Source of the DNA: Leptolinea sp.
Lineage (GTDB): Bacteria > Chloroflexota > Anaerolineae > Anaerolineales > Anaerolineaceae
Direction: 5' to 3'
Length of the DNA: 9,619 bases
Assembly (NCBI GenBank): GCA_022837205.1
Contig: JALHEL010000148.1
Location: 1-9,619, forward strand
Of the stretch, positions 7,339-9,619 are shown one piece after another. Every line of letters begins with the position of its first letter. The stretch's first letter is position 1. The translations under genes were made by a program, and so were the position numbers. A model generated the notes under the pieces. It ran no database searches. It had not been told where the DNA came from and saw nothing but the letters and a program-made list of their open reading frames with translations.

Positions 7339-7398
7339 ATTTTTATCCGGAAGGATTTTTAGATCATAGTTTATCTGTAAAAAATTCGGGAGGGAAAG

Positions 7399-7629
7399 AT
7401 GGAGTCGAAAAAAGCGGTTTTCAAAACATCAGCCGGAGGCGGTATTACCGGAACCATTGAACAAGTCTATGATGCCATTTTAAAACACGGATGTAATTTT
7501 GAGGGCAAAGCTTGTACATTCGGATCGGATCCGGTCAAAGCGAAAGTCGGATTATTTAAATGGGCAGAAACGGCAGAAGTCAACAGCAGCGTCGATGTCC
7601 TCGGTGAAATTGTCTCCAGAATTGAATAA
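7399..7629 (+). CDS. Small hypothetical protein (76 aa)
   Basis: I do not recognise this product. It is supported as a gene by an excellent ribosome binding site (GGAGG at 7389-7393, 5 nt before the ATG), a candidate -10 upstream and a strong hairpin about 40 nt behind its stop. The protein is soluble-looking, with a basic N-terminus, a Gly-rich AGGGITGT stretch (12-19), a probable helix (20-30), and a pair of cysteines, Cys32 and Cys39, spaced C-x6-C. The C-terminal part (55-76) looks like a second helix. There is no signal peptide or membrane segment. It stands alone: neighbours on both sides lie on the minus strand. Metal binding or redox chemistry by the two cysteines is only a guess. Confidence 0.75.
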   Translation: MESKKAVFKTSAGGGITGTIEQVYDAILKHGCNFEGKACTFGSDPVKAKVGLFKWAETAEVNSSVDVLGEIVSRIE

Positions 7630-7666
7630 AAATTTCTTATCCAAACCATATTTTTCGAAATAATAT

Positions 7667-7707
7667 AAATATCCTTTCACTGTTTTTACAACTGTGAAAG
7701 GATATTT
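7667..7707 (+). terminator. Intrinsic terminator behind the 76-residue orphan gene
   Basis: A perfect 14-bp inverted repeat (7667-7680 with 7694-7707) encloses a 13-nt loop, and the 3' arm runs into a short T run (7705-7708). It lies 37 nt after the stop at 7629. The T run is short, so some read-through is possible. The remaining sequence to 7828 is AT-rich with no gene I can support. Confidence 0.7.
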
Positions 7708-7828
7708 TGGATTTTAAAACTATTTTGATAAAAATCTACCGATGATCATTCTGAATGGATAATAATAAGAAAATTTTTAATGAAAATAAAATATGATCAA
7801 TTGATTGATAGGCTCCAGTAAAAAAAAG

Positions 7829-7901
7829 CGCCCCCAGCAGGACTCGAACCTGCAGCCATCGGTTTAGAAGACCGGTGCTCTATCCATTGAGCCATGGGGG
7901 C
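7829..7901 (-). tRNA. tRNA-Arg (anticodon UCU)
   Basis: The minus strand folds as a full 73-nt cloverleaf. A 7-bp acceptor stem (7895-7901 with 7830-7836), a D arm with GCTC/GAGC, an anticodon arm with loop CTTCTAA, a 5-nt variable loop and a T arm GCAGG-TTCGAGT-CCTGC are all present. Anticodon TCT is at 7866-7868, reading AGA and AGG arginine codons. The outermost anticodon-stem pair (27-43) is a C-A mismatch. The discriminator is G73 (position 7829); CCA is not encoded and must be added by the nucleotidyltransferase. Eight T follow after one base (7820-7827 on the plus strand as A), a likely transcript end. The 5' end lies 12 nt after the stop of the DUF362 gene, so it may be processed from that transcript unless it has a promoter within the gene. 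Confidence 0.97.
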
Positions 7902-7913
7902 TTTTCGTGGGGA

Positions 7914-9053
7914 TCACCTTGAACATGATTCCGTGCGGACAAAATTATACCATTCTTCTATCAATTCATATTCCGCGTGACCCAAGCCGATTTTCTCAGC
8001 ATGTGTGATACATTCTTTCCAATTCGTATCGGGATGAATGTCGGTGAAATGATCCCCGGTATGGTGGGCTTCCGCCAACCAACTGCCCGGGTTAGGCGGC
8101 TGTTGATTCACGGCATCGATACATGCCTGATCAAGTGCCACTGGATCGAATGAAGCGAACATTCCGACATCCGGAATAATTGCCAGGTCGTTTTCATCAT
8201 GACAATCACAATTCGGTGAGACATCTATTACAAGACTGATATGAAAGGAAGGCCGATCTTTAACAACCGCGTAAGCATATTCGGCTATTTTACGATCCAG
8301 AATAATATTCGATTGTCCCCATTCCGGTTCGATGGCATCCACGGGGCATACCGCAATACAGCGCCCGCATCCGACACATTTATCATGATCGATTCGCGAT
8401 TTTTTATTGGTGACTTTCGGCGCTCCCCACGCACAAATTTTGACACATTTTCCGCAGCCGATACATTTTTCTTGATCGACAAACGGTTTACCGCTGCTAT
8501 GCATTTCCATTTTTCCGGCTCTGGAACCGCATCCCATACCGATATTTTTTAATGTACCGCCATAACCGGCATTTTCATGCCCTTTAAAATGAGTCAAGGA
8601 AATAAAAATATCGGCATCCATTACAGCTGTACCGATTTTCGCTTCCTTCACATAATCGCCGTTAATGGGAACCAATGTTTCATCTGTTCCTTTTAATCCG
8701 TCTCCGATCAAAATATGGCAACCGGTGCTGAACGGTGAAAAACCGTTTTCATAGGCTGAATCAATATGGTCGAGGGCGTTTTTCCGCCGCCCGACATAAA
8801 GTGTATTGCAGTCGACTAAAAACGGCTTTCCTCCCAGGCTCTTCACGACATCTGCTACGGTTTTTGCATAATTTGGTCTTAAATAAGAGAGATTTCCCGG
8901 TTCGCCGAAATGCATTTTGATTGCCGCATATTTATGGTCGAAATCAATTTGTCCGATTCCGGCGGTGCGGATCAATTTTTCCAATTTGCTCTGACGATTG
9001 TTGACCATCGTAATCGTCCGTAAATTTGTAAAGTACACTTTTGATTTTTCCAT
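7914..9053 (-). CDS. DUF362 domain protein with two 4Fe-4S ferredoxin motifs
   Basis: The 379-residue product has the arrangement of DUF362 iron-sulfur proteins. A DUF362 domain flanks an inserted ferredoxin segment. The first cluster motif is Cys197-x2-Cys200-x2-Cys203-x3-Cys207, the second Cys226-x2-Cys229-x2-Cys232-x3-Cys236, enough for two 4Fe-4S clusters. THFKGHENAGYGGTLKN (154-170) and the Cys-Asp-Cys-His group at 282-285 are further DUF362 features. No signal peptide is seen, so it is probably cytoplasmic. The exact reaction is not known for most of this family; an electron-transfer role is inferred from the clusters. The ATG at 9053 has GAGG (9064-9067) 10 nt upstream. It begins 42 bp after the COG0523-type GTPase gene and is probably co-transcribed with it, with the tRNA close behind. 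Confidence 0.95.
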   Translation of the reverse strand: MEKSKVYFTNLRTITMVNNRQSKLEKLIRTAGIGQIDFDHKYAAIKMHFGEPGNLSYLRPNYAKTVADVVKSLGGKPFLVDCNTLYVGRRKNALDHIDSAYENGFSPFSTGCHILIGDGLKGTDETLVPINGDYVKEAKIGTAVMDADIFISLTHFKGHENAGYGGTLKNIGMGCGSRAGKMEMHSSGKPFVDQEKCIGCGKCVKICAWGAPKVTNKKSRIDHDKCVGCGRCIAVCPVDAIEPEWGQSNIILDRKIAEYAYAVVKDRPSFHISLVIDVSPNCDCHDENDLAIIPDVGMFASFDPVALDQACIDAVNQQPPNPGSWLAEAHHTGDHFTDIHPDTNWKECITHAEKIGLGHAEYELIEEWYNFVRTESCSR

Positions 9054-9095
9054 AGATTTATATCCTCAATTGTCTTTCTAAGTTCTTCCGGATGA

Positions 9096-9619
9096 TTAAT
9101 TCGGAAGGATATTCGGAGTATGTTTAAAAGTTCGCTCCCAAGTTTCTTTAAGAAGCGATTGAAAATCCCACTGATCTTTTCCGATAACAACCAGTTCCGG
9201 CTCTAATTGAGCGTGATTCTGCAATTTTGTCAATTGAATAAAATCCTCTACCATATCGATATGCCAATAACCGTCCGGAGCTTTTAAGAACCCCTTCAAA
9301 CGAAGGATTTTTTCCTTAATAGTCTCAAGGAATTCAATCAATTCATCTTGTTCTACTGTTTTATCCGAAGAGATCAAATAATTCACAGGACGATTCCAAT
9401 CATGATTGCTGGTCTCCCCTATGAAGTCGCTCGCTATTAAATGCTCCTTTAGAATCTCTATCGGGAGAACTCCATATTGTGTATCGTACAAATACGCTTG
9501 AGGGTTAATTTTCTTTACCATTTCATGAATCTTCTCCAAACGGGCCGGATCAACAAGATCCGTTTTATTAATCAGAATAAAATTGCTGGCTGCAATCTGA
9601 TTTTGAACCGGAGTAAAAA
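9096..9619 (-). CDS. CobW/COG0523-family GTPase, C-terminal part (cut by window edge)
   Basis: The frame stays open to the window end, so the 5' part with the Walker A motif lies outside. About 173 residues are visible. Near the start is FILINKTDL, whose N-K-x-D is the guanine-recognition motif of G3E GTPases, followed by KINPQAYLYDTQYGVLP, typical of COG0523 proteins. The later part (ILRLKGFL, then HAQLEPELVVIGKD) matches the CobW C-terminal domain. Such proteins insert or deliver metals (Zn, Co and others) to target proteins; the metal here cannot be told. An internal ATG at 9539 is not the true start because the homology begins upstream of it. The gene leads into the DUF362 iron-sulfur gene 42 bp downstream. 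Confidence 0.9.
   Translation of the reverse strand, partial: FTPVQNQIAASNFILINKTDLVDPARLEKIHEMVKKINPQAYLYDTQYGVLPIEILKEHLIASDFIGETSNHDWNRPVNYLISSDKTVEQDELIEFLETIKEKILRLKGFLKAPDGYWHIDMVEDFIQLTKLQNHAQLEPELVVIGKDQWDFQSLLKETWERTFKHTPNILPN

Noticed and set aside
7346..7357. Small ATCC-GGAA-GGAT hairpin with T runs in the leader of the 76-residue gene
   Set aside because: A 4-bp stem is too weak to call an attenuator or riboswitch.
9085..9107. Short hairpin CTTCCG/CGGAAG at the end of the GTPase gene
   Set aside because: Only 6-8 bp including a G-T pair and no T run after it, so it does not support a terminator; the genes on both sides look co-transcribed.

Overview
The window is AT-rich bacterial chromosome with densely packed genes: seven protein-coding loci, one tRNA, and one gene (glgA) split between two reading frames. 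The Thr/Pro-rich linker behind a single N-terminal membrane helix, followed by a formylglycine-generating-enzyme-like (FGE-sulfatase) domain, is a style common in Chloroflexota, class Anaerolineae. With the low GC this suggests an anaerobic member of Anaerolineaceae, but that is an inference from style and not a proven assignment.

Left part, plus strand (79-2839). Two genes 37 bp apart, probably one transcript. The first encodes a 567-residue protein I cannot name with certainty; its C-terminal third carries the hallmarks of the nucleoside phosphorylase/nucleosidase fold. The second encodes a membrane-anchored FGE-sulfatase-domain protein that lacks the copper-binding cysteines of true formylglycine-generating enzymes. 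A hairpin at 2868-2907 with A/T runs on both sides can end transcription from both directions.

Middle, minus strand (7146 down to 2924). Order of transcription is cinA, glgA, malQ, with gaps of 42 and 28 bp, so probably one operon. CinA has an intact N-terminal part but an eroded NMN-deamidase domain. GlgA (glycogen synthase) is complete in content but broken by a frameshift near 5063-5082, beside two 8-bp direct repeats. MalQ (4-alpha-glucanotransferase) looks intact. GlgA and MalQ together point to storage or remodelling of alpha-1,4-glucan.

Right part (7399-9619). A 76-residue orphan gene on the plus strand has its own strong ribosome binding site and a 14-bp hairpin behind it. On the minus strand, a CobW/COG0523-type GTPase (cut by the window edge) is followed by a DUF362 iron-sulfur protein and, 12 nt after its stop, tRNA-Arg(UCU).

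Most of the window is ordinary housekeeping and accessory sequence. I see no CRISPR array, insertion sequence, phage gene or toxin-antitoxin pair. The items most worth a second look are the split glgA with its repeats, the nucleosidase-like protein with an unassigned N-terminal region, and the eroded C-terminal domain of CinA.
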